A DNA stretch of 64,000 bases from Solirubrobacteraceae bacterium (GTDB taxonomy: Bacteria > Actinomycetota > Thermoleophilia > Solirubrobacterales > Solirubrobacteraceae), in assembly GCA_025451035.1 (NCBI GenBank), contig JANWLE010000063.1, positions 1 through 64,000 of the forward strand, written 5' to 3'. The translations under genes and the position numbers were made by a program. Under the pieces are notes generated by a model, which saw only the letters and a program-made list of their open reading frames with translations, did no database searches and had not been told where the DNA came from. Below, one piece after another: positions 52,694 to 61,462 of this stretch (positions are counted from its first letter, which is position 1; each line of letters begins with the position of its first letter).

Positions 52694-53574
52694 ACTGCCA
52701 TCTCCTCCGCCTCTGCCAAGAGCTCGCAGGCGCCGGCCGCGCGCAACCGCTCGCACAACGCCGCGGCAAGCGAACGCGGGTCGCTGGCGGCGCCCTCGAG
52801 CTCGTCTGCGATCCAGTGCGAGCCGTCCGGCAGGCCCACCCACGCCCGCAGCTGAAGGCGCGCGCCGTCGAGCATGCGCGCGTGGGCCCCGAGCGGCGTG
52901 TGGCAGCTCGCCTGCAGCGAGCGCGCAAGCGAACGCTCCGCCAGCAGGCACGCGAACGTCTCGCTGTCGGTGATCGCCTGCACCGCCGCTCGTGTCGCCT
53001 CGTCGTCGGCGCGGCCCTCGAGCGCCAGCGTCCCCTGTCCGGGGCTCGGCACGAAACGGTCCGCCTCGAGCACAGCGTCGATCTCCTCGCCTCGACCGAG
53101 GCGTTCCAAGCCAGCCCCAGCGAGCACGAGCGCATCGACCGCGCCTTCGTGCAGCTTGCGAAGGCGGGTATCGACGTTGCCGGTGACGCTCGTCACCTCC
53201 AGGTCCTCGCGGATGCTGCGCAGCTGCGCCGCTCGTCGCAGGCTGCTGGTGCCGACGCGGGCGCCGCTTTGGAGGTCTGCGAGCGTGCCGGCGCCGCAGA
53301 GGACGTCCTCGGGGCGCGCACGCCGAGGCGAGCCGAGCAGCTCCAGGCCGTCGGCCAGCTCGCCCGGCACGTCCTTGGCCGAGTGCACGGCTAGGTCGAT
53401 CTCACCGGCGCGTAGGCTTTGCTCGAGCTCGAGCACCCAGCGTGACTTGTCGGCGCTCGACTGGCCGCGGTCACCCGCCGTGGTCATCGGGACCAGCTCG
53501 CCGGTGCCGAGCATCTGTGCGATGAGCTTCGCTTGGGCCAGCGCGAGCGGACTTGAGCGCGTGCCGATCCGCAT
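52690..53574 (-). CDS. hemC: hydroxymethylbilane synthase (porphobilinogen deaminase)
   Basis: 294 residues. RIGTRSSPLALAQA is the N terminus, SAKDVPGEL contains the catalytic Asp, and GTSSLRRAAQL follows. The dipyrromethane cofactor Cys is C224 in SLQASCHTPLGA. ATG at 53574 overlaps the last base of hemA's stop region (TGATG). Confidence 0.96.
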   Translation of the reverse strand: MRIGTRSSPLALAQAKLIAQMLGTGELVPMTTAGDRGQSSADKSRWVLELEQSLRAGEIDLAVHSAKDVPGELADGLELLGSPRRARPEDVLCGAGTLADLQSGARVGTSSLRRAAQLRSIREDLEVTSVTGNVDTRLRKLHEGAVDALVLAGAGLERLGRGEEIDAVLEADRFVPSPGQGTLALEGRADDEATRAAVQAITDSETFACLLAERSLARSLQASCHTPLGAHARMLDGARLQLRAWVGLPDGSHWIADELEGAASDPRSLAAALCERLRAAGACELLAEAEEMAV

Positions 53575-54908
53575 CAGCGGCGGCGACGGCCTTCGAGGGA
53601 ATGGACCTCTGCGAGGTCCGCTCCCTGGTCCCGTGCCGGCGCGTCGCCCGACAGCCCCCACAGCTCCCGCAGCAGCTCGACGCTGGCGTGACCGTGCTCG
53701 CCAGAGAGGCCGCGCAGATGGATCGTGGGCTCGTGCAGCAGCCGGTTGACGATTGCCCTGGCCAGTGCCTCGATGCGCAGCAGGTCGCGGGGCGAGGCGC
53801 TCTCCCAGCGCTCCGAGTTCTCCGCCAGAACCTGCTCTACGATCGCGTCTGCGTGTTCGCGCAGGGCGGTGATGGTCGGCAGTGTCTCGAGCTGTCCCAG
53901 CCAGCGGGCGAAGCGCGTGAGCTCCTCCTCGATGATCTCCTGCGCGTGGGGAACGACCGCTGCCCTGCTGTCGAGATTGTGCGCCACGAGCTCCTGCAGG
54001 TCGTCGATGTCATACAAGGTTACCCCCGGCAGCTCGCCGCAGCGAGGCTCGATGTCACGCGGCACCGCGATGTCGATCAACAGCAGCGGCTTGCCTTGAC
54101 GCTCGGCCACGACGAGTTCGAGCTCCTCATGGCCGACGATGTGGTGAGGCGAGGCGGTCGAAGAGACCATGATGTCGGCGCGGATGAGCTGCTCGGGCAT
54201 CCCGTCCAGGCTGACGACCGTGCCGCCGAAGCGTTGCGCGAGGCTGAGCGCCCGGTCGGCGCGCCTGTTGGCGACGAAGATCGTCCCCGCTCCTTGCTCC
54301 GCCAGCGCACGCGCGGTCAGCTCGCTGGTCTCGCCGGCGCCGAGGACCATGACGCAGCGATCTTGCAGCGTCCCGAGCACACGGCAGGCGAGGTCCACGG
54401 CGACCGAGGGGATGCTCACGCGCGAGGAGCCGATCTCCGTCTCCGAGCGCACCCGCTTGCCGGTTGTCAGCGCCGCGCTGAACAGACGGTTCGTGAGCGC
54501 TCCGGTGTAGCCCACCTTGAGCGCCGCGTCATACGCTCGCTTGACTTGCCCCTGGATCTCGGCCTCGCCGACGATCATCGACTCTAGTCCCGCCGTGACG
54601 CGGAACAGGTGGCGCGCGGCGTCACAGTTGCGCGGGCTGTAGATCACCTCGGTGAGCTCCGTCGGACGGATCCCGGCGCGGGTGGCGAGCGCGCCGAGAA
54701 CGTCCGCCTCGGCGCGCACCGGGTCACCCACGACGAGGTAGACCTCGGTGCGGTTACAGGTGGAGATCGTGACCGCCTCGCGCACGTCGGCTGTCTCCGT
54801 GAGCTGCCGGGTGAACTCGAGCGCTTCGGCCGCGCTCAAGGCCAGCCTTTCACGCAACGCCACGGGCGCGGTCTTGTGGGAGATGCCAAGCACGATCAGC
54901 TCGCTCAC
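53574..54908 (-). CDS. hemA: glutamyl-tRNA reductase
   Basis: 444 residues. First step of C5 tetrapyrrole synthesis; its product goes to hemL. LGISHKTAPVALRERLA and TISTCNRTEVYLV with nucleophile C51 are diagnostic; GAGETSELTARAL is the NADPH-binding loop, followed by the C-terminal dimerisation helices. ATG overlaps the ccmD-like gene's stop by 4 bp, tying cytochrome c maturation to haem synthesis. Confidence 0.96.
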   Translation of the reverse strand: MSELIVLGISHKTAPVALRERLALSAAEALEFTRQLTETADVREAVTISTCNRTEVYLVVGDPVRAEADVLGALATRAGIRPTELTEVIYSPRNCDAARHLFRVTAGLESMIVGEAEIQGQVKRAYDAALKVGYTGALTNRLFSAALTTGKRVRSETEIGSSRVSIPSVAVDLACRVLGTLQDRCVMVLGAGETSELTARALAEQGAGTIFVANRRADRALSLAQRFGGTVVSLDGMPEQLIRADIMVSSTASPHHIVGHEELELVVAERQGKPLLLIDIAVPRDIEPRCGELPGVTLYDIDDLQELVAHNLDSRAAVVPHAQEIIEEELTRFARWLGQLETLPTITALREHADAIVEQVLAENSERWESASPRDLLRIEALARAIVNRLLHEPTIHLRGLSGEHGHASVELLRELWGLSGDAPARDQGADLAEVHSLEGRRRR

Positions 54909-55126
54909 GCCACACCCGCCTGCTGCTCGGAGTTGCTGTGGTCGGTCTCCTGCTCTTGCGCCGGCTCCCCTTGTGCCTCGGTGAGCTTCAACAGCTCGCT
55001 GAGGTCGCGTTCGATGTGGCGCAGGCGGATCGCCATGATCGAGACATAGATCAAAACCAGCGCGAAGAACACGATGTAGGCGGCCGCGACGTACTCGCCG
55101 GCTTCATTGAGCGGGAGTGCAGGCAT
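54905..55126 (-). CDS. ccmD: CcmD-like small membrane protein
   Basis: 73 residues: one membrane helix (YVAAAYIVFFALVLIYVSIMA) followed by a basic/acidic helix and a Glu/Gln-rich tail. Size, topology and position right after ccmC match CcmD, which helps release holo-CcmE in the haem exporter. ATG overlaps ccmC's stop by 1 bp. Sequence alone is too short for certainty. Confidence 0.7.
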   Translation of the reverse strand: MPALPLNEAGEYVAAAYIVFFALVLIYVSIMAIRLRHIERDLSELLKLTEAQGEPAQEQETDHSNSEQQAGVA

Positions 55127-55926
55127 CAACTTGACTCGGACAGGCGGCCCGGGACCGCCTGGGGACGGGGGCTCATCTGCAGCGCCGGGGCGGCAGGCGC
55201 CACGAGGCTGGCCACGGCGCTGCGCCCGCCGACGCCTACCAGGCCGTCTTCGCTGTGCAGGCGCCGGCGCAACGCACGCAGCTGCCCGCGCGTGTGCTTG
55301 GCGGTCATCTCGTACTTGCAGAGCGTCACATACAGAAGCGCGATCGCGGCCAGGCAGACGAGGAAGGTGAACGCCATCTTGAACGGCAGGTTCGACGTCT
55401 GTCCCAGGACACGGGGATGCACGTAAGCCGTCGACAGTCTCACGGCGATGAAGTTCATCGGCACGAACGCCGCGGCGGTGATCGCGAATACCGCCGCGTA
55501 GCGCGACTGTCGCTCGGGGTCTTCGATCGCAAAGCGCAACGGCTGGTAGATCGCATACAGCAGGAAGATGATCAAGAACGAGACGAGCGTCGGCTCGTCC
55601 CACACCCACCAGTGGCCCCACGAGCCCTTCGCCCAGATCGAGCCTGTGAGCAGCACACCCACGCCGAAAATGAGGCTCATGTGGATCGTGACATATGAGC
55701 GCATGTCCCAGCGCGAGTCGCCGGTGCGCAGATACCCGATCGCCATCAGTCCGCTCGCCACGAAACCGCACAGCGCGACTATCGCCAGCGGCACGTGGAC
55801 GTAGAAGATCTTCTGCAGGAAGCCCTGGTCGGCTTCAAGCGGCGCGAAGAAAAAGACCAAACCGAGCGCGAGGCACAGCGAGGCGGCGGTCGAGAAAGAG
55901 AGGGCGCGAAGGCGCCGGCCATACAT
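55126..55926 (-). CDS. ccmC: haem exporter/cytochrome c maturation protein CcmC
   Basis: 266 residues with six membrane helices. The tryptophan-rich haem-handling motif WGHWWVWDEPTLVSF is exact in type, flanked by likely haem-ligand histidines in YVHVPLAIVAL and TAYVHPRVLG. A C-terminal cytosolic tail of about 60 residues is Ala/Arg-rich and longer than usual. Works with CcmA, CcmB and CcmD; no ccmE, ccmF or ccmH is in this window. Confidence 0.92.
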   Translation of the reverse strand: MYGRRLRALSFSTAASLCLALGLVFFFAPLEADQGFLQKIFYVHVPLAIVALCGFVASGLMAIGYLRTGDSRWDMRSYVTIHMSLIFGVGVLLTGSIWAKGSWGHWWVWDEPTLVSFLIIFLLYAIYQPLRFAIEDPERQSRYAAVFAITAAAFVPMNFIAVRLSTAYVHPRVLGQTSNLPFKMAFTFLVCLAAIALLYVTLCKYEMTAKHTRGQLRALRRRLHSEDGLVGVGGRSAVASLVAPAAPALQMSPRPQAVPGRLSESS

Positions 55927-55931
55927 GGCTT

Positions 55932-56663
55932 TCAGTCCTCCAGGAGGAAGTCGAATACAGCATAGGAGATAAGCCCGAAAACCAAATCATAGAGAGCCAG
56001 CATCAACAGCCAGCGGCCGGAGCTGCCCTGCGCGCCGAACAGCGGCGCACTTGCCCGCGCCGAACCGATCACGACGGGGATGAGCAGCGGCAGGGCGAGC
56101 AGCGGGCCCAGCAGGTCACGCGCGCGTGTACGCACCGCGATTGCCGCGACGAGCGTGCCGATCACCGCCACGCCCGCGTCCGCCAGCGCCAGCACCGCCA
56201 GCAGCGTCGGGAACGCGTGTCCCAGCGACGCGCCCGCCAGCAGCAAGGCGAAGGCAGGCACCGCCACGAGCTCGAGCACCAGTAGGTAGAGCGCTAGCGC
56301 CGACGCCTTCGCCAGCAGTAGTGCCGAGCGGTTGACGGGGGCCAGCATGAAGGCGTCGAAGCCGCCTTGATCGGAGTCCGCGACGAACAGCCGGTTGACG
56401 CCGAGCATAGCCCCGAGTAGCAGCGTCACCCATAGGACGCCCGCGGCCTCGTTGCCGGCGAGGCTGTTCTGGTTCAGCGCGAAGTGAAAGACAACGAAGA
56501 TCGTCACAGCGAACAGCGACATGCCCGGCACCGACTCGAGCGTACGCAGCTCTATCAGCAGCTCCTTGCGCAGTAGGGCGGCGACAGTCGCACGCATGCT
56601 CGGCGCCGCCCTGCCGCGCACCGCGGCTGGCGCCTTCACGGGCTCATGGCTAACGGTGCTCAC
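55932..56663 (-). CDS. ccmB: haem exporter permease CcmB
   Basis: 243 residues with six membrane helices. LLRKELLIELRTLESVPGM is the typical CcmB N terminus (after a variable about 25 residues), and FVADSDQGGFDAFMLAPVNR and a final YDLVFGLISYAVFDFLLED fit. Membrane part of the CcmAB ABC transporter. ATG overlaps ccmA's stop by 4 bp. Confidence 0.93.
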   Translation of the reverse strand: MSTVSHEPVKAPAAVRGRAAPSMRATVAALLRKELLIELRTLESVPGMSLFAVTIFVVFHFALNQNSLAGNEAAGVLWVTLLLGAMLGVNRLFVADSDQGGFDAFMLAPVNRSALLLAKASALALYLLVLELVAVPAFALLLAGASLGHAFPTLLAVLALADAGVAVIGTLVAAIAVRTRARDLLGPLLALPLLIPVVIGSARASAPLFGAQGSSGRWLLMLALYDLVFGLISYAVFDFLLED

Positions 56664-57397
56664 CGGTAGAGCTCCCGTATCTGCTCGGGGTCGACCGAGG
56701 CGACATTGGCGAGCAGGACCGGGCGCCCGCCGCGTAGGCCGAGAACCACATCCGCCTCTTGCAAGCCGCCCAGCGGGTCATGGCTCGAGAGCACCCGGGT
56801 GCGGCCACAGTCGCGGCCTATCAGCGGCTCGACGAGCTCACTGGCGGCCGGGTCGAGGTTCGCGCGCGGCTCATCCAGCAACAGCAGCTCAGGATCATGA
56901 AGCACGGCCCTGGCGATCGCCACACGCTGCACCATTCCTCGCGAGAGGTTGCGCAGCGGCTCCTCGGCGCGGCCGCTGAGCCCGACCCGCTCGAGCATGT
57001 CCTGCACGCGGGTGGCTTGCACCCCGTGTAGGCGGGCGTGGAAGAGCAGATTCTCGCGGGGGCTCAGCTCTCGATACAACAGCGGCTCGTGAGCGAGCAG
57101 GCCGATGCGCCCTCGCACCGCGTGGGCGCGCGCGGGCAGCTCGGCGCCAAGCACCCGTGCGCTGCCCGCGTGTGGACGCAGCAGGGTGGCCAGCAGGCGC
57201 AGCAGCGTCGTCTTACCGGCACCGTTGGGGCCGAAGACGACCAGTGTCTGGCCCGCCTCCAGCGACAGCGACAGCGCGTTGAGCGCCACCCGTTCGCCGT
57301 AGCGGCGCTGCAGGCCGTCGAGCTCGATCGCGGGAGAGCCCGCGCGCTCGCAGGCGGCGTCCGCCTCGGCCGGCTTCTGCGCTGTGTTGGGTGCCAT
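56660..57397 (-). CDS. ccmA: haem exporter ATP-binding protein CcmA
   Basis: 245 residues. Walker A GPNGAGKTT, signature LSRGMVQR, Walker B LLLLDEPRANLD, and LSSHD as the switch. GRIGLLAHEPLLYRELSPREN has the CcmA-type HxxxLYxxLT element. First gene of the ccmA-B-C-D set, 33 bp after the siroheme dehydrogenase gene. Confidence 0.93.
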   Translation of the reverse strand: MAPNTAQKPAEADAACERAGSPAIELDGLQRRYGERVALNALSLSLEAGQTLVVFGPNGAGKTTLLRLLATLLRPHAGSARVLGAELPARAHAVRGRIGLLAHEPLLYRELSPRENLLFHARLHGVQATRVQDMLERVGLSGRAEEPLRNLSRGMVQRVAIARAVLHDPELLLLDEPRANLDPAASELVEPLIGRDCGRTRVLSSHDPLGGLQEADVVLGLRGGRPVLLANVASVDPEQIRELYR

Positions 57398-57430
57398 CGT
57401 GTACCAGCTGTCCTCGAGCAGACGGCCTGC

Positions 57431-58180
57431 CTAGGCGCTCGCGGCCGCGCGGGATAGCGCCCTTTGACGTTCGGCGATCAGCTCGCGCACCGCGTCCTCG
57501 CGGCCGGCGCGCAGCAGCTCGATCGGGTCGGGCTCGCCGTTGACGATCGACTCGAAGAAGTCCCTGCGCTCGCCGTAGGTAGGCAGTGTCTGCTTGGCCC
57601 AGCCGCGTGCTTGGTTGAGGAGCACCGCCAGGCGCGCATGGTGCTCACCGAACAGCTCGGCGATTTCGTGCTTCATGCGCTTGGCCAGCGCCGGCGAGGC
57701 TCCCGCGGTCGAGATCGCGATCGCAAGCGGTCCCGTGCGCACGATCGCGGGCAGGATGAAGTTGCACAGCGGTGGGACGTCCACGACATTTACAAGCATG
57801 TGACGGCGTTCGGCGTCGGCCGACACGCGGATGTTGGTCTCGGTATCGCTGGTCGCCGCGATCACCAGCAGAGCGCCCTCCAGGTCGGCCGGCCCGCCGT
57901 ATAGGCGCTTGTGCAGCGAGATCGTCCCCTCGCGCGCGTAGTGGCGCAAGGCCGGCTCGACCTCCGGCGCGATCACGGTGACCTGCGCGTCGCAGGCCAG
58001 AAGGCCCTCGACCTTCTCCAGAGCGACGCGGCCCGCGCCGATCACCACACAGCGGCGGGCTGTGAGGTTCAGGCAGGCGACGTAGAAGGTGGTCTGGAGC
58101 ATGCCCTGGACACAGGACTGGTCGCAGATGCCCCTGCGTAGCTCGCACACGCACGCCTTGCCCACATACGCCTCCGACAT
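57431..58180 (-). CDS. precorrin-2 dehydrogenase/siroheme ferrochelatase-like protein with Cys-rich N terminus
   Basis: 249 residues. The Met8/CysG-N Rossmann domain has [17 protein letters not shown] and later [15 protein letters not shown]. It oxidises precorrin-2 and may insert iron to make siroheme, downstream of CobA-HemD. Residues 10-23 contain four cysteines (C10, C12, C19, C23: [14 protein letters not shown]), which Met8 proteins normally lack; they may bind iron or zinc. An internal Met27 ([13 protein letters not shown]) would give a standard-length protein and is the alternative start. Confidence 0.9.
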   Translation of the reverse strand: MSEAYVGKACVCELRRGICDQSCVQGMLQTTFYVACLNLTARRCVVIGAGRVALEKVEGLLACDAQVTVIAPEVEPALRHYAREGTISLHKRLYGGPADLEGALLVIAATSDTETNIRVSADAERRHMLVNVVDVPPLCNFILPAIVRTGPLAIAISTAGASPALAKRMKHEIAELFGEHHARLAVLLNQARGWAKQTLPTYGERRDFFESIVNGEPDPIELLRAGREDAVRELIAERQRALSRAAASA

Positions 58181-58238
58181 ACACGACAGGTTAGGGGCTC
58201 TCGTGCGTGTATTGGCGCCGGGCTAATGCCGTGCGCGG

Positions 58239-59837
58239 TCAGCCACGCGCCGGCCCGAGCGCGCGCAGCGCGATTCGCGCCAGCGATGGCGCTCCGCGTC
58301 GCCACGCCCGCTCACGGTGAAAGTCTCGTCCAGAGCGCAGCTCGGCGACCGCCTGCGCGGCACGCCTGAGCGTGGGGCCCTGCGGACCCCACCACAGCCC
58401 GCCGCGTCCCGGCGGATCGAAGGTGATCAGCTTTTCCTGCGCGAACGCGCGCAGACCGGCCTGCCCGAGCGTGTGACCGAGGCCGCCCCCGGCCGAAGCG
58501 CCCCACGGCCCCTGAGCGATCATCGGCCCCGGCAGGTGGTCGTTGACCCACACCATGCCGACCTGCAGCTCGCGCGAAATGCGCAGCGCGTGGTAGCGGT
58601 CGGCGCTCCACACCGAGGCGCCGAGCGCATAGTCGCAGTCGTTGGCCAGGGCGATCGCTTCGCTGGCGGAGTCGACGACCGTGACCGCGAGCACGGGCCC
58701 GTCGAGCGGCTCGCGCATCACGCGCATCTCGTGCGTGGCGCCCGCCAGGACGGTGGGCGCGTAGAAAGCGGCCTGGGTGCCCGCCTGCGGGCGTGGCTCG
58801 CCGCCGCACAGCACGTGCGCGCCTTGGACGACAGCGTCCTGTACCAGCTCGTGAACGCGAAGCAAGCGCCGCTCGGACGCGAGCGGCCCGAGCTGCACGC
58901 GCTCATCGCGTGGGTCGCCGATCCGCAGCGCGCGGGTCCTGGCGGTCAATGCGCTCAGGAACTGCTCGGCGATCTCACGTGCGAGATAGATGCGCTCGAT
59001 CGAGCCGCGCGCCTGCCCGGCCGCGGCGAACCCAGCCCACACGGCGCCGCTCACCGTCCTTGGCACATGCGCGTCTGCGAGGACGATCATCGCGTCCTTG
59101 CCGCCTGTCTCCAGCACCACCTCCTTGTTCTGCGAGACACATGCGCGGGCGACCGCGCGTCCCACCGCGGGCGAGCCGGTGAACAGGATCTTCTCGACGT
59201 CGGCGTCCGCCAGCGCCACGCCGAGCCGCGCGCCGCCGTGAACGAGCTGCACCAGGCCCTCCGGCAATCCGGCGCGGGCCACCACGCGTGCGATCCGCTC
59301 GCCTGCCAGGCTTGCTCTCAGCGCCGGCTTGAAGAGCACGCCATTGCCCGCCAGCAGCGCACCCGCTATCTGCGCCAATGGCTGGGCGAACGGGGCGCTG
59401 CCGGCGCCGATCACCGCCACCACGCCGAGCGGCTCATACGCGACCCGCGCGCGCTTTGTCAAAGACATCGAGCGGTGGATCGCGACGCGCCGCTCGCCGA
59501 GCTCTCTCGCTCCCGCTTCGGCTATCCAGATCAGCGTGTCGATCGCGGGAAGCAGCTCCAGCGTCGCGATCTCAGAGCGCGGTCTTGCTTGCTCGCGCGC
59601 GAGCGCCTCGGTCAGATCGTCGAACTCGTCGATGATGGCCTGCGCCATGCGCCGCATGTAGCGGGCGCGGTCGGCGACGCGCAGCAGCGCCCATAGCGGT
59701 TGAACATTCGCGCTGGCGGCAGCGATCTGACCGATCTCCTCGGGCGGTGTCTGTGCGAAGTGCCCCAGCTGCTCGCCGCTGACCGGGTCGCGCGAGACGA
59801 TCGTCCCGACGGCTGAGTTGATCGACAGGGAGCTCAT
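58239..59837 (-). CDS. aldehyde dehydrogenase-family protein lacking catalytic Cys
   Basis: 532 residues with the full ALDH layout: N-terminal coenzyme domain, LFTGSPAVGRAV, LETGGKDAMIV with the general-base Glu (about 243), and C-terminal GPWGASAGGGLGHTLG. The active-site Cys position (GQxC) reads GQAR, with R277 encoded by CGC at 59007-59009. The oxyanion-hole Asn block (PWNxP) reads AGSAPF. Both key residues are therefore missing, while NAD-site features remain. Likely a binding or structural pseudoenzyme. It lies between rarA and the siroheme gene. The last about 50 residues are an Arg-rich tail. Confidence 0.9.
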   Translation of the reverse strand: MSSLSINSAVGTIVSRDPVSGEQLGHFAQTPPEEIGQIAAASANVQPLWALLRVADRARYMRRMAQAIIDEFDDLTEALAREQARPRSEIATLELLPAIDTLIWIAEAGARELGERRVAIHRSMSLTKRARVAYEPLGVVAVIGAGSAPFAQPLAQIAGALLAGNGVLFKPALRASLAGERIARVVARAGLPEGLVQLVHGGARLGVALADADVEKILFTGSPAVGRAVARACVSQNKEVVLETGGKDAMIVLADAHVPRTVSGAVWAGFAAAGQARGSIERIYLAREIAEQFLSALTARTRALRIGDPRDERVQLGPLASERRLLRVHELVQDAVVQGAHVLCGGEPRPQAGTQAAFYAPTVLAGATHEMRVMREPLDGPVLAVTVVDSASEAIALANDCDYALGASVWSADRYHALRISRELQVGMVWVNDHLPGPMIAQGPWGASAGGGLGHTLGQAGLRAFAQEKLITFDPPGRGGLWWGPQGPTLRRAAQAVAELRSGRDFHRERAWRRGAPSLARIALRALGPARG

Positions 59838-59867
59838 TGTGTCGATTATGGCTCCTCGCCCGGGCGC

Positions 59868-61184
59868 CTATTCCTCGCCGAGGCCGCGGTCCAAGCGGAT
59901 CCGCCGCAAGCGGTCCGCCAGCTCTGCCTCGGCCTCGTCCGGCTGATAGAAACGCTCGTCGATCGCGTCGTCGGGCGCGAGCTGCTGCGCGGAGAGATGC
60001 CCGGGATGCCGGTGCGGGTTGTCATATCCCTGTCCCCGCCCGCCGGAACGCAACTGGACGGGCGGCGGCGAGGCGCCCTGCTCGCGCACGAACGCTCGCG
60101 CCGCGCCGATCGCCCGCTTAGCGGCGTCGGACTTCGGTGCTAGCGCCAGGTAGATCGCCGCCTGCGCCAGCGCGAACTGGCACTCCGGTAGGCCGACGTG
60201 GTCGACCGCGGCGGCGCTCGCGGTGGCTACCGTGAGCGCGCCCGGGTCGGCGTTGCCGATGTCCTCGCTCGCGATGATCACCATCCGCCGGGCAATGAAC
60301 CGGGGGTCCTCGCCCGCCTCCAGCATCACCGCGAGGTAGTACAGGGAGGCGTCTGGATCCGAGCCGCGCGTGGCCTTGATCCACGCGGAGATCGTGTCGT
60401 AGTGGCTGTCGGCGGCCTTGTCGTAGTGGATTACCCGCCGTTGCAGCGCGTCTTCGGCCTGTTCGAGCGTCACCCTGTCGTTAGCGGTCTTACAGGCAAG
60501 CTCGAGCGCCCCCAGGGCGGTGCGCGCGTCGCCGTCGCAACGGGCGGCCAGCATCCTGATCGCCTCGTCGTCCACCTCGACTTCGCCGCACTCACCGCGT
60601 TCGAGCGCGCGGCGCAAAAGCACCAGGACCTGCTCCTCCGTCAGCTCGCCGAGCTCATAGGACCGCGTGCGTGACAGCAGCGCGCGGTTGACCTCGAACG
60701 AGGGGTTCTCGGTCGTGGCCCCGATCAGCGTGACGAGCCCCTCCTCGACGGCGGGCAGCAGCGCGTCCTGCTGGGCCTTGTTGAAGCGATGGATCTCATC
60801 CAGGAAGAAGATCGTGCCGCGACCGCTGCGGGAACGCTCTCTCGCCCGCTCAAGCACGGCGCGCACCTCGGCCCGTCCCGCCTGCACCGCGCTGAGCTCC
60901 TCGAACGCGGAAGCGGCGCTCGCGGCGATGATCCGCGCCAGTGTCGTCTTGCCGCTGCCCGGCGGGCCATGCAGGATCATCGAGTGGGGCTTGCCCTGTT
61001 CGATCGCGACACGCAGCGCCGAGCCGGGCGCGAGCAGATGCTCCTGTCCGACGAACTCCGCGAGTGTGGTTGGCCTGAGTCGCGCGGCTAGCGGTACGGC
61101 GGGAGCGTTCTCGCCATGGACCGTCTCCTCAGCCTCCGGCTGGTCAAACAGAGAGTCCATCCGCATAGTTTGCCCGAGCGTCAC
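59868..61184 (-). CDS. rarA: replication-associated recombination protein A (RarA/MgsA)
   Basis: 438-residue AAA+ clamp-loader relative acting at stalled forks. LAARLRPTTLAEFVGQEHLL is the N terminus, Walker A GPPGSGKTT, Walker B FFLDEIHRF, sensor 1 LIGATTENPSFE, then the RarA tetramerisation part with DSHYDTISAWIKATRGSDPD and RRMVIIASEDIGNADP. GTG start overlaps the KTSC gene stop by 4 bp; ATG seven codons in is an alternative. Confidence 0.96.
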   Translation of the reverse strand: MTLGQTMRMDSLFDQPEAEETVHGENAPAVPLAARLRPTTLAEFVGQEHLLAPGSALRVAIEQGKPHSMILHGPPGSGKTTLARIIAASAASAFEELSAVQAGRAEVRAVLERARERSRSGRGTIFFLDEIHRFNKAQQDALLPAVEEGLVTLIGATTENPSFEVNRALLSRTRSYELGELTEEQVLVLLRRALERGECGEVEVDDEAIRMLAARCDGDARTALGALELACKTANDRVTLEQAEDALQRRVIHYDKAADSHYDTISAWIKATRGSDPDASLYYLAVMLEAGEDPRFIARRMVIIASEDIGNADPGALTVATASAAAVDHVGLPECQFALAQAAIYLALAPKSDAAKRAIGAARAFVREQGASPPPVQLRSGGRGQGYDNPHRHPGHLSAQQLAPDDAIDERFYQPDEAEAELADRLRRIRLDRGLGEE

Positions 61185-61462
61185 CCGGACTGCTCGCTTC
61201 GATGGCGCAGCCTCCGCCGGGCGACACCCGGCTTGCGCGGGCAGCGGCGAGAGCCGAGACGAACAAAGCCGTAACGCGGGCGGATATTGGCGATGAAGTA
61301 CCTGCCGTGGGAGTCCGCTGCCATCAATTCGCGATGTACGTTCGCGGGTACTTGGTAGTAGCGGTATATCTCGCCGCTGGCGAACTCGATCTCCAGAAGC
61401 TGGCGGGTGGAGTCATAGCCGACGCTGGCAAGGCTTTCGGATGTAACCGCCGTGCGTCTCAT
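61181..61462 (-). CDS. KTSC-domain small protein
   Basis: 93 residues. SLASVGYDSTRQLLEIEFASG, IYRYYQVPANVHRELMAADS and HGRYFIANIRPRYGF give the whole KTSC domain (patterns), a small beta fold also found at the C terminus of some lysyl-tRNA synthetases. The last 25 residues are basic (RRCPRKPGVARRRLRHR). Stop overlaps rarA's GTG, so both are co-translated. Function unknown; nucleic-acid binding is plausible from the tail. Confidence 0.85.
   Translation of the reverse strand: MRRTAVTSESLASVGYDSTRQLLEIEFASGEIYRYYQVPANVHRELMAADSHGRYFIANIRPRYGFVRLGSRRCPRKPGVARRRLRHRSEQSG

Noticed and set aside
58317..59696. 459-residue plus-strand open frame
   Set aside because: Antisense shadow of the ALDH-like gene with no recognisable domain.
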